A stretch of DNA of 60,145 nucleotides from positions 1 through 60,145 of the forward strand of contig CALCCD010000025.1 in NCBI GenBank assembly GCA_937899645.1, in the 5' to 3' direction. Below, piece after piece: positions 47,017-58,577 of this stretch. The notes below the pieces were generated by a model. That model saw only the letters and a program-made list of their open reading frames with translations, made no database searches and had not been told where the DNA came from. The stretch is from an uncultured cyanobacterium (GTDB lineage: Bacteria; Cyanobacteriota; Cyanobacteriia; Cyanobacteriales; Geitlerinemataceae). Position numbers and translations under genes: made by a program. The stretch's first letter is position 1. Each line of letters begins with the position of its first letter.

Positions 47017-48828
47017 ATGACCGACGTTCCCGTCTCTCGCATTCGCAACTTCTGCATCATCGCCCACATCGACCACGGTAAATCCACCCTGGCCGATCGC
47101 CTGTTGCAAGACACCGGAACCGTCGACGCCCGCCAGATGAAAGCGCAGTACCTCGATAACATGGACCTCGAGCGCGAGCGCGGCATCACGATTAAGCTGC
47201 AAGCGGCGCGGATGACTTACACCGCCAAAGACGGCGAGAAATACGTCCTCAACCTGATCGACACGCCGGGGCACGTGGACTTTTCGTACGAAGTGTCGCG
47301 ATCGCTCGCCGCCTGCGAAGGGGCGCTGCTGGTGGTCGATGCCGCTCAGGGCGTCGAGGCGCAGACCCTGGCGAACGTCTATCTGGCGCTAGAGAACGAC
47401 CTGGAAATCATCCCAGTTCTCAATAAAATTGACTTGCCTGGAGCTGAGCCCGATCGCGTCGCCTCCGAAATCGAAGAAGTGATCGGCCTCGACTGCTCCG
47501 ACGCGATTCAGGCTTCGGCCAAAGCGGGTCTCGGCATCGAAGATATCCTCGAAGCCCTCGTCACCCGCGTCCCGCCGCCGGAAGACACCACCGATAAGCC
47601 GATGCGGGCGCTGATTTTCGATAGCTACTACGACCCCTATCGCGGCGCGATCGCCTACTTCCGCGTGATGGACGGCTCGCTGAAGACCAAAGACCGCGTG
47701 CGCTTCATGGCCTCGGGTCGCGACTTCGACCTAGACGAAATCGGCGTGCTGTCCCCCGGTCAGGTTCCCGTGGACGAACTTCACGCCGGAGAAGTGGGCT
47801 ACCTGGCGGCGGCGATCAAATCCGTAGAGGACGCCCGTGTCGGCGACACGGTTGCCAATGCTAAATCCCTGCCTGAAGACGGCCCGCTGCCGGGATATTC
47901 GGAGGCGACGCCGATGGTATTCTGCGGCCTCTTCCCCACCGACGCCGACCAGTTCGAGGATCTGCGCGACGCCCTCGATAAGCTGCGCCTCAACGACGCG
48001 GCGCTGAAATACGAGCCGGAAACTTCGAGCGCGATGGGCTTCGGGTTCCGCTGCGGCTTCCTGGGGCTGTTGCACATGGAGATCGTTCAGGAGCGCTTGG
48101 AGCGCGAGTACGACCTCGATCTAATTACGACCTCACCGTCGGTGGTCTATGAAGTGACGATGAACGATGGCGAAGTGATTACCATCGACAATCCCAGCAC
48201 GCTGCCCGAGCCGACCAACCGCGAGTCGATCGCCGAACCCTACGTGCGCGTCGAGACGATTACGCCCGAGGAGTTCGTCGGCACGCTGATGGAGCTATGC
48301 CAAACGCGGCGCGGCGATTTTATCGATATGAAGTACCTGACGCCGACCCGGACGACGCTGATTTACGAGCTGCCGCTGGCGGAAGTGGTGACGGACTTTT
48401 TCGATCAGGTGAAGTCGCGATCGCGCGGTTACGCCAGCATGGAGTACCAGCCAATCGGCTACCGACCGAATATGCTGGTGCGCCTGGACGTGAAGGTGAA
48501 CGGCGACCCGGTCGATGCCCTCGCGGCGATCGTCCACCGCGACAAAGCCTACGAGGTCGGTCGCGCGCTGGTCAGCAAGCTGAAAGAGCTAATCCCGCGT
48601 CACCAGTTTAAAGTGCCGGTGCAGGCTGCGATCGGCAGTCGCATCATCGCCAGCGAACACATCCCGGCGCTGCGAAAAGACGTCCTTGCGAAATGCTACG
48701 GCGGCGACATTTCCCGGAAGAAGAAACTGCTCAAGAAACAGGCGAAGGGCAAGAAGCGCATGAAAGCGATCGGTACAGTAGATGTGCCGCAGGATGCCTT
48801 CATGGCCATGCTGAAGCTCGATCGCTAA
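47017..48828 (+). CDS. lepA: Elongation factor 4 (LepA)
   Basis: A ribosome-associated GTPase that acts during translation under stress or in initiation and ribosome assembly. The 603 residues include G1 AHIDHGKST, the switch region [16 protein letters not shown]3 DTPGHVDF, G4 [11 protein letters not shown], and G5 ASAKAGLGI. The LepA-specific C-terminal domain ends [20 protein letters not shown] and [18 protein letters not shown]. The start at 47017 ([19 protein letters not shown]) is set by homology; the frame runs open 57 codons further upstream without similarity. TAAAAT at 46963-46968 could be a -10 element. The gene is complete and of normal length. Confidence 0.97.
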   Translation: MTDVPVSRIRNFCIIAHIDHGKSTLADRLLQDTGTVDARQMKAQYLDNMDLERERGITIKLQAARMTYTAKDGEKYVLNLIDTPGHVDFSYEVSRSLAACEGALLVVDAAQGVEAQTLANVYLALENDLEIIPVLNKIDLPGAEPDRVASEIEEVIGLDCSDAIQASAKAGLGIEDILEALVTRVPPPEDTTDKPMRALIFDSYYDPYRGAIAYFRVMDGSLKTKDRVRFMASGRDFDLDEIGVLSPGQVPVDELHAGEVGYLAAAIKSVEDARVGDTVANAKSLPEDGPLPGYSEATPMVFCGLFPTDADQFEDLRDALDKLRLNDAALKYEPETSSAMGFGFRCGFLGLLHMEIVQERLEREYDLDLITTSPSVVYEVTMNDGEVITIDNPSTLPEPTNRESIAEPYVRVETITPEEFVGTLMELCQTRRGDFIDMKYLTPTRTTLIYELPLAEVVTDFFDQVKSRSRGYASMEYQPIGYRPNMLVRLDVKVNGDPVDALAAIVHRDKAYEVGRALVSKLKELIPRHQFKVPVQAAIGSRIIASEHIPALRKDVLAKCYGGDISRKKKLLKKQAKGKKRMKAIGTVDVPQDAFMAMLKLDR

Positions 48829-48986
48829 GAGCAACCCTCCACGGGCTTGACTGCAGGCATAGACGGGTTTCCGTTGCGCTTGCGCTGAGATAGACGCCCT
48901 CTGTGGGCATCCTCTAACGATCGGAACCTGTCGCAGCTCGCTTGCGCTCGAATATGCCGAAAAACTGCTAAGTCCGGGCGTCGATC

Positions 48987-49514
48987 GTGGTATCTTGCGC
49001 GTACTGGTTAGAACATCCGAGCGTGAGCAAGTTAAAAAGACGAGTCCGATCCGCATTAAGCGATCGAGGTTTTCTACGGCTAATCGAGTTTGTAGAGATT
49101 CTCGTTGCGAAAATACTGACGTTGCTGATGATCGTCGTTATTTTTGCTCTCGTTTGGGACGTGTTTTACACTGTTTTCTGGACGGTATATAACGAAATCA
49201 CCGAGTTTGGAAATCAAGGTTATCTTCAGACGACTCTCTTCGATATTTTCGGCCTGTTCCTAACCGTTCTAATCGCGCTAGAGATTGTCGAAAATATTAC
49301 CGGCTACCTGAAGAAGCACGAATTTCAGCTAGAGCTCGTCCTCGTCACGTCGCTAGTTGCCGTAGCCCGAAAGATTATTATCTTCGACCTCAAATCGCCG
49401 AATGCCAGTGACGATCTTATCGGACTATCTGTCGCCATTTTCTCGCTAACGCTCAGCTACGTGCTGGTACGGTTACTCTCTAAATCGCAAAAAGACAGTG
49501 ATAATAAGCACTAG
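48987..49514 (+). CDS. PsiE-like membrane protein, copy 1
   Basis: A protein of about 175 residues with four hydrophobic helices (about 37-60, 85-105, 115-135 and 143-163) and the conserved stretch ENITGYLKKHEFQLELVLVTSLVAVARKIIIFD, found in the phosphate-starvation-inducible E (PsiE) family. The function of PsiE proteins is poorly known. The following gene is a paralogue with about 60-65% identity over the shared region, so this is a tandem duplication. Starts at GTG 48987 or GTG 49023 are both possible; homology with copy 2 begins near SKLKRRVRSALSDRGFLRLIE, which supports the later one. AT content is a little higher than in lepA. No Pho box was noticed. Confidence 0.75.
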   Translation: MVSCAYWLEHPSVSKLKRRVRSALSDRGFLRLIEFVEILVAKILTLLMIVVIFALVWDVFYTVFWTVYNEITEFGNQGYLQTTLFDIFGLFLTVLIALEIVENITGYLKKHEFQLELVLVTSLVAVARKIIIFDLKSPNASDDLIGLSVAIFSLTLSYVLVRLLSKSQKDSDNKH

Positions 49515-49679
49515 TGTAGTGCCAGTCCCGAGCTTTGGAATTAACTGCCTTCTTGAGGTTGCCTCGATCGTCACTCCGCACCAGTACGGCATTGCACCGC
49601 TGACCGAGAGATCGATCCTTCCCTCATCTCGGCATCGGTTGCCCTATCAGCCACTGGCACACTAATTCAAGCAGGCGGC

Positions 49680-50216
49680 ATGGTGGTATTATTCGCCTGC
49701 CGAGTAGACTGCCAGGATTTGCATAAGTTTAAAGATCGACTGCGGATAGTTCTGAGCGATCGGGGCTTTCTTCGATTAATCGAGTCTGTAGAAGTTATCG
49801 TTGCGAAAGTATTAACGCTTCTGATAATCGTCGTCGTGTTTGCATTAACTTGGGACGTGGTGCGCTCGATCTCCTCAACGCTCTTTGGCGAAGTCACACT
49901 TTGGTTTGTCCCGGCTGAAATGTCCGACTCCGGCCAGGGCGGCCTGCAAACTCGGCTGTTTGAAGCCTTCGGCCTCGTTCTGACCGTCCTGCTGGCCTTA
50001 GAGATCGCCGAGAATATTACCGGCTATCTGAGGAAACACGAGTTTCAGCTAGAGCTCGTTTTGGTGACTTCACTCGTTGCCATTTCCCGAAAGATCATTA
50101 TTTTCAACATAAAAGAACCGAACGCCAGCAACGACCTGATCGGTCTATCTGTGGCAATCCTTTCGCTCGCGCTCAGCTACGGCCTAGTGAAAATTTTGGG
50201 CGACAAACGCCGTTAG
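49680..50216 (+). CDS. PsiE-like membrane protein, copy 2
   Basis: A 178-residue paralogue of the preceding gene, sharing LSDRGFLRLIE, ENITGYL, RKHEFQLELVLVTSLVA and SLALSYGLVKIL in the same order, with four membrane helices. It differs by a longer loop after helix 1 (TLFGEVTLWFVPAEMSDSGQGG). A 165-base gap lies between the copies. Tandem retention of two copies suggests different expression or partner choice. The N-terminal residues before KFKDRLRIVLSDRG are not conserved between copies, so the true start may be downstream of 49680. The next gene converges, ending 12 bases away. Confidence 0.75.
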   Translation: MVVLFACRVDCQDLHKFKDRLRIVLSDRGFLRLIESVEVIVAKVLTLLIIVVVFALTWDVVRSISSTLFGEVTLWFVPAEMSDSGQGGLQTRLFEAFGLVLTVLLALEIAENITGYLRKHEFQLELVLVTSLVAISRKIIIFNIKEPNASNDLIGLSVAILSLALSYGLVKILGDKRR

Positions 50217-50228
50217 CTTTTCCCATTC

Positions 50229-50540
50229 TTACGGCTTGGCGTCGCGCATGCCGCCGGAAGCCCGCTCGTCGCCGGAGCTGAGTTCTGACAGCGCGACCGA
50301 ACCGCGATCGGAGCCGAACTCGACAGGCCGCTGCCGCGCCGGGAAGCCACTGAGCAGCGTAACGATGGCGGTAATGCTGGCGATCGCCCAAAGCAACGCA
50401 GCAACCGGAACTTTCGCTTCCGGTGTGGACGGCGACTTGTACCGACAGCCGCAGCGAGCGCACTCCCATTCATGAAAGCTTTTGCGGACGATCTCGGGTT
50501 GCTGGCAGCAGGCATTTTCGAGAGGGGTGTGGGCAGTCAT
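50229..50540 (-). CDS. Small zinc-ribbon-like membrane protein
   Basis: A 103-residue protein with cysteines ACCQQ near the start and ECARCGCRYKSP (about 27-38), resembling a small zinc-binding knuckle. One membrane helix follows (VPVAALLWAIASITAIVTLLSGF, about 46-68), then a polar tail. ATG 50540 is preferred to a GTG three codons upstream because GAGGTG stands at a suitable 6-base distance. I do not recognise a family. It is convergent with the second PsiE-like gene, and a 620-base gap follows on its upstream side. Confidence 0.5.
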   Translation of the reverse strand: MTAHTPLENACCQQPEIVRKSFHEWECARCGCRYKSPSTPEAKVPVAALLWAIASITAIVTLLSGFPARQRPVEFGSDRGSVALSELSSGDERASGGMRDAKP

Positions 50541-51160
50541 TTCATTCACCTCATCAAGTTTGAAGCGTGCGGGCTAGGGCGACAGGAGCGGCGCTGGCCT
50601 CTTTCCGCAATCTCACTGAGATAATAGCCTCGGCCTCTCGGGGTACTCGTATATACACTGTGCCACCCTGTCAATTGCCCCTGAGGCCGATCGCGATCGG
50701 CCCGTGCCAGATCCCCCTCGCGATGGCCGAAAAATCCAGCTTTACAGCCGTTCGTTCGAGAGGCCCGACCTTTCTCAAAAAGTTGCACTCCTCTGCCACT
50801 GTCGGGAACGTCATACATTACGGCTGTACTCACACATCGCCGAACACTCGCACGCCTCAGCACGATTGATAGCGTTCCGGTGGAATGGGTCTTCCTGTCA
50901 GGGGCCGCCAACGACATTCGAGGATCGCGAGCACTGCCATTGAACTTGCAAACTTGCTATCGATAGCGGATTCATGTCGTCACGGTGTTGGCTTTCTACT
51001 CAAGGCTTCCTTCTTTATCTAGACGCAGACCCTGGAGACGGCTTCCCTGCGAGCGTCCCTTACCCTCACTCGCAACTTGGGTTACGGCAGGTGCGGGATT
51101 GTCGGGAGAAACGGTAACCTAGAGTCCTACTATCCCGTCTACGAGTCGATTTAACCGTCC
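50541..51160. other. Intergenic gap before thrS
   Basis: 620 bases with no supported gene: open frames on both strands are short, of mixed composition and without motifs. It should hold the thrS promoter and leader. I looked for a T-box element, which would not be expected in a cyanobacterium, and saw none. Confidence 0.5.
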
Positions 51161-53017
<1,857 letters not shown>

Positions 53018-53212
53018 CCAAGCGTCCACGAAGCGCAATAACCCTGCGAAAACGCTGTCATCGCTGCCCTCGGGCTGGATGACCGCGTTTCGTTATTTTT
53101 TGATGCCGCAAATATTTGCAATATCCTTGCGTCACTTTACGAAATGCTCGCGCACGATCGGGAAGTAGAAATATAGAAATGTGAATCGCTGCGCAACAGG
53201 TACTGATACACG

Positions 53213-55801
53213 ATGGGTGCTTTCTTCGTTACAACGGGTCTCGACTCGGGAGCCGGGTCGCTGCGGCAGGCGATCGCGGATGCCAACGCCAACCCCGGAG
53301 CGGACGAGATTCTCTTTGATGGCGTCGTGGCCGTCAGCCTCACCTCCGGCGAGCTGAGCATCACCGACGAGCTGACGATTACGGGCGAGTCGGTCAACGT
53401 GGCGATCGAGCGCGATGCAGCGGCCTCCGACTTTCGCATCTTCAACATCACGGGAAACGCAGCAACGACATTCGATCGTCTGACGATTTCCCAGGGCAAG
53501 ACAGCAGATAACGGCGGCGGAATTAATACGAATGGCGCGCTAATACTGACCAATACGACCGTCTCGGGAAATACGAGTAGCGATCGAGGCGGCGGGATTT
53601 ACTCGAATAATACGATCGAGCTGACGGACAGCACGGTGTCCGGCAACAGCAGTGCCGATAATGGTGGCGGGGTTTATACCCGGAACGCTGCCGTAACGCT
53701 AACTCGCAGCACGATCGCGAGCAACACTAGCAATCGATATGGCGGTGGTATCCACACTCGATCGACGATCGACCTAACGGACAGTACGGTGTCGGGGAAC
53801 TCCAGCCGTCGTAACGGTGGCGGACTCTACAGCCGCAGCGGCAATATCACCCTGACCGACAGCACGGTCTCGAAAAACACTAGCAACCGCCACGGTGGTG
53901 GAGTTTGGGCACGGAACAGAACAATTACGCTGACGAACAGTCAGGTGACGGGCAACTCCGCCAGAGTGTCGGCAGGGGGAATCTACAGCCAGACCGTCCA
54001 CATTACGAATAGCCTCGTCTCGGGTAATACGAGCGGCGACCTTGGTGGTGGGGTCTACTTCACGGGCACGGGCACGATCGAAAACAGCACGATTTCTGGT
54101 AACTCCAGTACGAACAAAGGCGGCGGCATCTATTTCCGCAACAACCTGACGATCGAGAACAGTACGATCGCGGGGAATACGAGCGATCGAGGCGGCGGGC
54201 TCTATTCGCGCGGTGGTGGTACGGTCGCGATCGAGAACAGCACGATTTCCGGCAACACGGCCGACCATCGCGGCGGCGGCATCTTCCTGCGCGGCAACGG
54301 TGGTGGCACGACTAGTATTCTCAACAGCACGATCGTGCAGAACGTTGCGACCGGCAACCAAGGCGGTGGGATTTTTCGCAACGGAGGCGCGCTTAACCTC
54401 CAGGGCAACATCATTGCCGGGAATACCGATACCGACGGGGACGCGCCGAATATCTCGGGAACCGTCGCCAATAGCTACGGCGAAAACATCCTCGGCGACA
54501 TCACGGGACTGACGGTCACCAGTGGTTTTCTCAGCTCCGATGTCACCGGAGTTGACTTTGATACGCTGCGAGAGATTAACGTTTTTGGTGAATCCGGCAG
54601 CATTGCCGACGGCGGCACGCTCGCGTTCAGCACCGTTCAGGGAAGGGATCTTACCGCAACCCTGACGGTTGAGAATCAAGGGCCTCTGGCGCTATCACTC
54701 GCGAACCCGATTTCGCTGAGTGGCGATCCCGAGTTTTCCCTAAGTAGCAATACCTTTGCGGCACTCGTACTCTCCGGCGGAGGCCGCACCACATTCGAGA
54801 TCGCGATCGATGCCAGCAGTGCCGGAACCTTCACGGGGTCACTTGCCTTTGTCACCAACGATCTCGATGAAAACCCCTACAACATCGAGATTTCCGCGAT
54901 CGTCGCCGAGCTGCCCGACCCCGACCCCGACCCCGAGCCCGACCCGATCGAGACGGCCGAACCCAGCCCTGCTTCGAGTTCGGCCAACCTTCCAAACTTC
55001 ACCTCACTACTCGAAGCTGCGCTACGCGGCCCCACCGAAACAAGCGCCGCAGAGAGCAGCGCGGTCGCCACTACTTCTGAGCCCTACCACTGCACTGGCA
55101 TGCTCTCTGATACGGGCGAGGAGGGAGAGGTTATCTCCGGCACGGCAGGGCACGATTTATTAATGGCCGGACAGCACGCCGATTCAGTGCGCGGTGACTT
55201 CGGCAACGACACGATCGCGGGATACTTCGGCAATGACTTGTTAGAAGGCAACGAGGGCCACGATCTGATTTTCGGCAATGCCGGAGAAGACTGTATCTAC
55301 GGCGGCACGGGTAACGATGTCATCCATGGGGGTCGCGACAATGATGGCATCTTCGGCGGTGCGGGCAATGACATCGCGCTGGGCGATCGCGACAACGACT
55401 ACCTGCATGGCGGTGCGGGCGACGACACCCTAGCGGGCAACGCGGGAGCCGACACGCTGACGGGCGGCGATGGCAATGACTGGCTGCTGGGCGGAAAGGA
55501 CGACGACACGCTGAATGGCGGCGCGGGCGACGACTTCCTCTGGGGCGACCTGGGAAGCGACAGCCTAACCGGTGGCGCGGGGAATGATGTATTCGTCCTG
55601 GGGTTGGAAGCGGGCGAGGACACGATCGTGGACTTTACGGTGGACGATCGCATCGGGCTGAGCGGAAATCTAACGTTTGCGGATTTGACCCTGGCTCAGA
55701 CGGGAAGCGACGTCACGATTTCGGCGGGCGGTGAGATTTTAGCAACGGTACAGGGTGTCAATGCGATCGCGATGGGAGCCGATCTGTTTGTGGCGGTGTA
55801 A
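53213..55801 (+). CDS. Beta-helix / choice-of-anchor / RTX secreted adhesin
   Basis: An 862-residue protein without a Sec signal. Residues about 1-410 form a right-handed beta-helix of polymorphic-outer-membrane-type repeats (NSTISGNSSTNKGGGIYF, GGGLYSRSG). Residues about 455-565 form an immunoglobulin-like choice-of-anchor-D domain (FGESGSIADGGTLAFS to NPYNIEISAIVAE), then a DPDPDPEPDP linker. About 630-790 hold RTX calcium-binding nonapeptides (GGAGNDIALGDRDNDYLHG). The tail (DTIVDFTVDDRIGLSG) is typical of type I secretion substrates; no type I transporter is in the window. The start ATG follows an AT-rich leader. The gene, with Uma2, lies between thrS and a remnant of the thrS 3' end, so it probably arrived with that duplication. 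Adhesion is the likely role. Confidence 0.88.
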   Translation: MGAFFVTTGLDSGAGSLRQAIADANANPGADEILFDGVVAVSLTSGELSITDELTITGESVNVAIERDAAASDFRIFNITGNAATTFDRLTISQGKTADNGGGINTNGALILTNTTVSGNTSSDRGGGIYSNNTIELTDSTVSGNSSADNGGGVYTRNAAVTLTRSTIASNTSNRYGGGIHTRSTIDLTDSTVSGNSSRRNGGGLYSRSGNITLTDSTVSKNTSNRHGGGVWARNRTITLTNSQVTGNSARVSAGGIYSQTVHITNSLVSGNTSGDLGGGVYFTGTGTIENSTISGNSSTNKGGGIYFRNNLTIENSTIAGNTSDRGGGLYSRGGGTVAIENSTISGNTADHRGGGIFLRGNGGGTTSILNSTIVQNVATGNQGGGIFRNGGALNLQGNIIAGNTDTDGDAPNISGTVANSYGENILGDITGLTVTSGFLSSDVTGVDFDTLREINVFGESGSIADGGTLAFSTVQGRDLTATLTVENQGPLALSLANPISLSGDPEFSLSSNTFAALVLSGGGRTTFEIAIDASSAGTFTGSLAFVTNDLDENPYNIEISAIVAELPDPDPDPEPDPIETAEPSPASSSANLPNFTSLLEAALRGPTETSAAESSAVATTSEPYHCTGMLSDTGEEGEVISGTAGHDLLMAGQHADSVRGDFGNDTIAGYFGNDLLEGNEGHDLIFGNAGEDCIYGGTGNDVIHGGRDNDGIFGGAGNDIALGDRDNDYLHGGAGDDTLAGNAGADTLTGGDGNDWLLGGKDDDTLNGGAGDDFLWGDLGSDSLTGGAGNDVFVLGLEAGEDTIVDFTVDDRIGLSGNLTFADLTLAQTGSDVTISAGGEILATVQGVNAIAMGADLFVAV

Positions 55802-55849
55802 CGTGCACTCGAGCGAACCAGCCGCCAAACGCCCCAACCGATCGACGCC

Positions 55850-56557
55850 TCAGCCGTCCTCCGGCTCGATACCCGCTGCCCGTAACTGCGCCAAAAATCG
55901 CTCCGCCCGCTCTCGCTCCAGCTCGGCGCGCTCGTTCCCCCAGAGCAACAGCCGATCGCCCTCCTCCCACCAGCGCAACCAGTGCCCCTCGCGGTTCTCG
56001 CGCCGCCCGAACCAACCGCCCAAAAATAAGCCCAACTCCGGCAACCAGTAGCGCCCCGCCGAGTTCGGCTCCACGAGCTGATACCGACCGTTTTCATCGA
56101 GGCGATACAGCTCGAGGCTGCCCGAGTTCGGCTCGAAAATGCCGTAGTTCGGCACGCGCACGATCCGCTCGTAAAAGAAGAACTTGCCGGGGGGATAGGT
56201 CGCCTTACTAGAATATTTGCTGCCCTCGGTATCCGAAAGGAACTCGAGAACGATCGTCGGAACGTTGCCCTGGAGGTTGGGGGTGTAGCTGCGGGCGATT
56301 TCGCTGCGGGGGACGGAGATCGCGTCGATGTAGACCCAGTCGGGCGCTTTAACGACAAAGCGGCCATCGGTGGTAGCACAGATGCCGTAGTTCGTTGCCG
56401 TCAAGGCGGTCTCGGGCAGGCGTCGGGCTGTCTGCAAGCTGTCAGTTAGGGCGGCGGCGATCGCGGGCTGGTTAATATTGTCCACGGGGTCGCCGGGGAG
56501 GGGGAAGTCGTCGGGGAGCTTGTCCCAGGTGACTGAGATCGGTTTGGTGGCGAGCAT
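55850..56557 (-). CDS. Uma2 family (DUF820) putative endonuclease
   Basis: A 235-residue member of the restriction-endonuclease-like Uma2 family, greatly expanded in cyanobacteria. Typical elements are KAPDWVYIDAISVPRSEIA (the PDW core), VPTIVLEFLSDTEG with the acidic strand, the aromatic run KFFFYERIVRVPNYGIFEP, and the C-terminal RERAERFLAQLRAAGIEPEDG helix. Actual nuclease activity has not been shown for most members. The start at 56557 (MLATKPISVTW) is set by the family; the frame upstream to 56731 runs antisense through the thrS remnant. It is convergent with the RTX gene, 48 bases apart, and part of the same inserted block. Confidence 0.88.
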   Translation of the reverse strand: MLATKPISVTWDKLPDDFPLPGDPVDNINQPAIAAALTDSLQTARRLPETALTATNYGICATTDGRFVVKAPDWVYIDAISVPRSEIARSYTPNLQGNVPTIVLEFLSDTEGSKYSSKATYPPGKFFFYERIVRVPNYGIFEPNSGSLELYRLDENGRYQLVEPNSAGRYWLPELGLFLGGWFGRRENREGHWLRWWEEGDRLLLWGNERAELERERAERFLAQLRAAGIEPEDG

Positions 56558-56627
56558 GGAAGCGATCGAGGTTTGGCGGACTATAAATATTGTAGGGGGC
56601 GGTTTCGAGCGACTCGACCGTTCAGTT

Positions 56628-56738
56628 GTGGAGGCGAATGCGATTTCGAGTCGCGCGTCGAGCGAACTGGGTTCGACGCCGGTGGACGAGGCGATCGCCA
56701 AACTAACTGAGGCGATCGACTCCCACGGCACGTTTTAG
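56628..56738 (+). pseudogene. 3' remnant of thrS
   Basis: 36 codons and a stop reading VEANAISSRASSELGSTP, then VDEAIAKLTEAIDSHGTF, matching the last 38 codons of thrS with a two-codon deletion and about four substitutions. Many third positions differ, so this is a diverged homologue, not a fresh copy. It has the same orientation as thrS, 3.6 kb downstream, and begins abruptly. Its stop codon TAG overlaps the left arm of the MITE-like element by two bases. Confidence 0.93.
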
Positions 56739-56870
56739 AGTACTCCACGGAAATAAACACCCAACGGCCAGGATTCGAGCACTGAGCTTGTCGAAGTGCG
56801 TCACACCCAGGCTTCGACAAGCTCAGCCTTCGTTGGTGACTTCTGGACAAATATATTTGTGGAGTACTCT
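56737..56870. mobile_element. MITE-like element with 12-base perfect terminal inverted repeats
   Basis: AGAGTACTCCAC (56737-56748) and GTGGAGTACTCT (56859-56870) are perfect inverted repeats; similarity extends inward a few bases (GGAAATA against AAATATA). The 134-base unit has no ORF and holds an internal hairpin with perfect 15-base arms, CTGAGCTTGTCGAAG (56782-56796) and CTTCGACAAGCTCAG (56812-56826), of the REP-like family seen at 4739 and 37281. A clear target duplication is not visible. No transposase with these ends is in the window. Confidence 0.65.
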
Positions 56871-57195
56871 TAGAGTCCGTTAGAACTTGCGAGGAATGTC
56901 CCTAACGAGCCGCAAATACGACTGAAAATGGAGTGCTCGATGAGACTGTTCTCTCGGGGGGTCCGTTTTTTATTTGCCGGATTTTATCTACCCGATGCGA
57001 GTATAAATAAAATATTAAAAGCTTCGATATCGTGCTGAGGCCGAGTCTCGCTCTGGGGCCTCAGACGAGATATAAGGCTTAAAATCCGTCGAATCATGTG
57101 GTGTGCAATGTGCGAGTCGAGCGACTCGATCGATCGCGGTGCTGTCCTAAATATCCGGGCTCTACTCCCCAAAGTTCTCGCTTCTGGTTTCCGCC
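56871..57195 (+). promoter_or_regulatory. Leader region of the substrate-binding protein gene
   Basis: 325 bases without a gene. An AT-rich tract (about 57001-57020, TATAAATAAAATATT) offers several -10-like hexamers. It is followed by a strong hairpin: CTGAGGCC (57035-57042) pairs with GGCCTCAG (57057-57064) around a 14-base loop. The hairpin would lie in the 5' untranslated region and could attenuate or stabilise the message. Confidence 0.4.
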
Positions 57196-58458
57196 ATGCG
57201 CCGTTTTATGCCGCAACGCTCTTCCCCGCTCGACCTGTCCCGATCGCTCGCTTCAGCCGATCCCGCATTTGCTCGAAGACGGTTTTTGCTGCTCGCCGGA
57301 TTGTTTGGGGTTTCGGCGCTCACTGCAACGAGCTGTCGGCGGCTTCCATTTGCTGAGCCTAGCGATCCGGGCGTGCGCGTCGGCTACCTACCGATTACGG
57401 ACTCTGCGCCGCTGCTCGCTGCGATCGATAAAGGATTTTTCCGCGAGGAAGGGCTCGAGGTCGCTGCGCCGCAGCAATACAAATCTTGGGATGCGATCGC
57501 GCAGGCGTTTATGACGCGCGAAGTTAACGTAATTCACGTCCTCATGCCAACGGCCATGTGGATGCGCTACGGGGCGAATTTTCCGGGGAAGATTATCGCC
57601 TGGAACCATACGAACGGATCGGCGCTGACGGTGTCGCCCGAGATCGATCGCCTCGAAGACCTGAGCGGACAAACGATCGCGGTTCCCTCCTGGCTGTCGA
57701 TTCACAATATCGTCGTGCAAATGATGCTCGATCGAGCGGGGTTGGAGCCGGTTCTCCACGCTGGCAGTGCGGCGATCGGCGATCGGCAAGTAGGGCTGAA
57801 GGTTATGCCGCCGCCGGATATGCTCGCTGCGCTGCGCGATCGCACGATCGCCGGGTATATCGTTGCCGAACCGTTTAATGCAGCGGCGGAGAGCCAGCGA
57901 GTCGGAAAGTTGCTGCGTCTGACCGGAGATGTCTGGCAGGATCATGCCTGCTGTGTGGTTTTCGTGCACCAGGACGACATCGATCGGCGTCCGGACTGGA
58001 CGCAGGCGGTGGCTAACGCGATCGTGCGATCGCAGCAGTGGTCGAATCACAATCGCCGCGAGTTGGCATATCTACTCTCGAAAGACGGCAGCCAGTACAC
58101 GCCCTTTTCTGTAGACGTGCTCGGTCGCGTTCTGACAACCTATGACACGGACTTTTATCACCAGCGCGGTGTGCTGCACCATCCCGAATGGCGAGCTTCG
58201 CGCATCGACTTTCAGCCCTACCCGTTTACCTCCTACACCCATCAGCTCGCCCGCGAACTCCAAAGAACCTTAGTGGGATCGTTCGGTCAGGCAGACAGTA
58301 GCGACTCGCTGGATTTTCTCCGCCAGATCTCGCCCGCGCACGTAGCGACGGATCTCGTCGATGACTCGTTCGTTCGACAAGCGCTGCGGCTTGTTGGTGG
58401 CCCGCAAGCATTTGGCCTTTCGGCCGACCTAGACCGCTCGGAGCTGGTCGAAATCTGA
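57196..58458 (+). CDS. ABC transporter substrate-binding lipoprotein (NrtA/CmpA/SsuA-like)
   Basis: A 420-residue extracytoplasmic solute-binding protein. The N-terminus has a twin-arginine-like signal (ARRRFLLLAGLFG) and a lipobox (LTATS before C47), so it may be exported folded and lipidated. The mature part has the nitrate/sulfonate/thiamine-precursor family fold: VRVGYLPITDSAPLLAAIDKG, FFREEGLEV, the SWDAIAQAF segment, and VMPPPDMLAALRDRTIAGYIVAEPF. The GYIVAEPFNAAAE signature is close to NrtA/CmpA, but the ligand (nitrate, bicarbonate, sulfonate or other) cannot be told. No permease or ATPase gene follows; instead a sensor kinase begins 119 bases downstream, so the protein might serve sensing as well as uptake. 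Confidence 0.82.
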   Translation: MRRFMPQRSSPLDLSRSLASADPAFARRRFLLLAGLFGVSALTATSCRRLPFAEPSDPGVRVGYLPITDSAPLLAAIDKGFFREEGLEVAAPQQYKSWDAIAQAFMTREVNVIHVLMPTAMWMRYGANFPGKIIAWNHTNGSALTVSPEIDRLEDLSGQTIAVPSWLSIHNIVVQMMLDRAGLEPVLHAGSAAIGDRQVGLKVMPPPDMLAALRDRTIAGYIVAEPFNAAAESQRVGKLLRLTGDVWQDHACCVVFVHQDDIDRRPDWTQAVANAIVRSQQWSNHNRRELAYLLSKDGSQYTPFSVDVLGRVLTTYDTDFYHQRGVLHHPEWRASRIDFQPYPFTSYTHQLARELQRTLVGSFGQADSSDSLDFLRQISPAHVATDLVDDSFVRQALRLVGGPQAFGLSADLDRSELVEI

Positions 58459-58577
58459 CGTGCTTTTGCGAGCTTGTTTTGACCGTCTACCTCTGACCTT
58501 CTACAACTAATTTTGCTCACTCTCGCCATTCTCGGCCGATCGATCTCTCCCAGCCCAGCTTTTTCAAGCTTTTCATC

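Noticed and set aside
53520-54400. CRISPR-like regular repeats
   Set aside because: The periodic DNA is the coding sequence of beta-helix protein repeats in an open frame, with degenerate units and no constant repeat or unique spacers.
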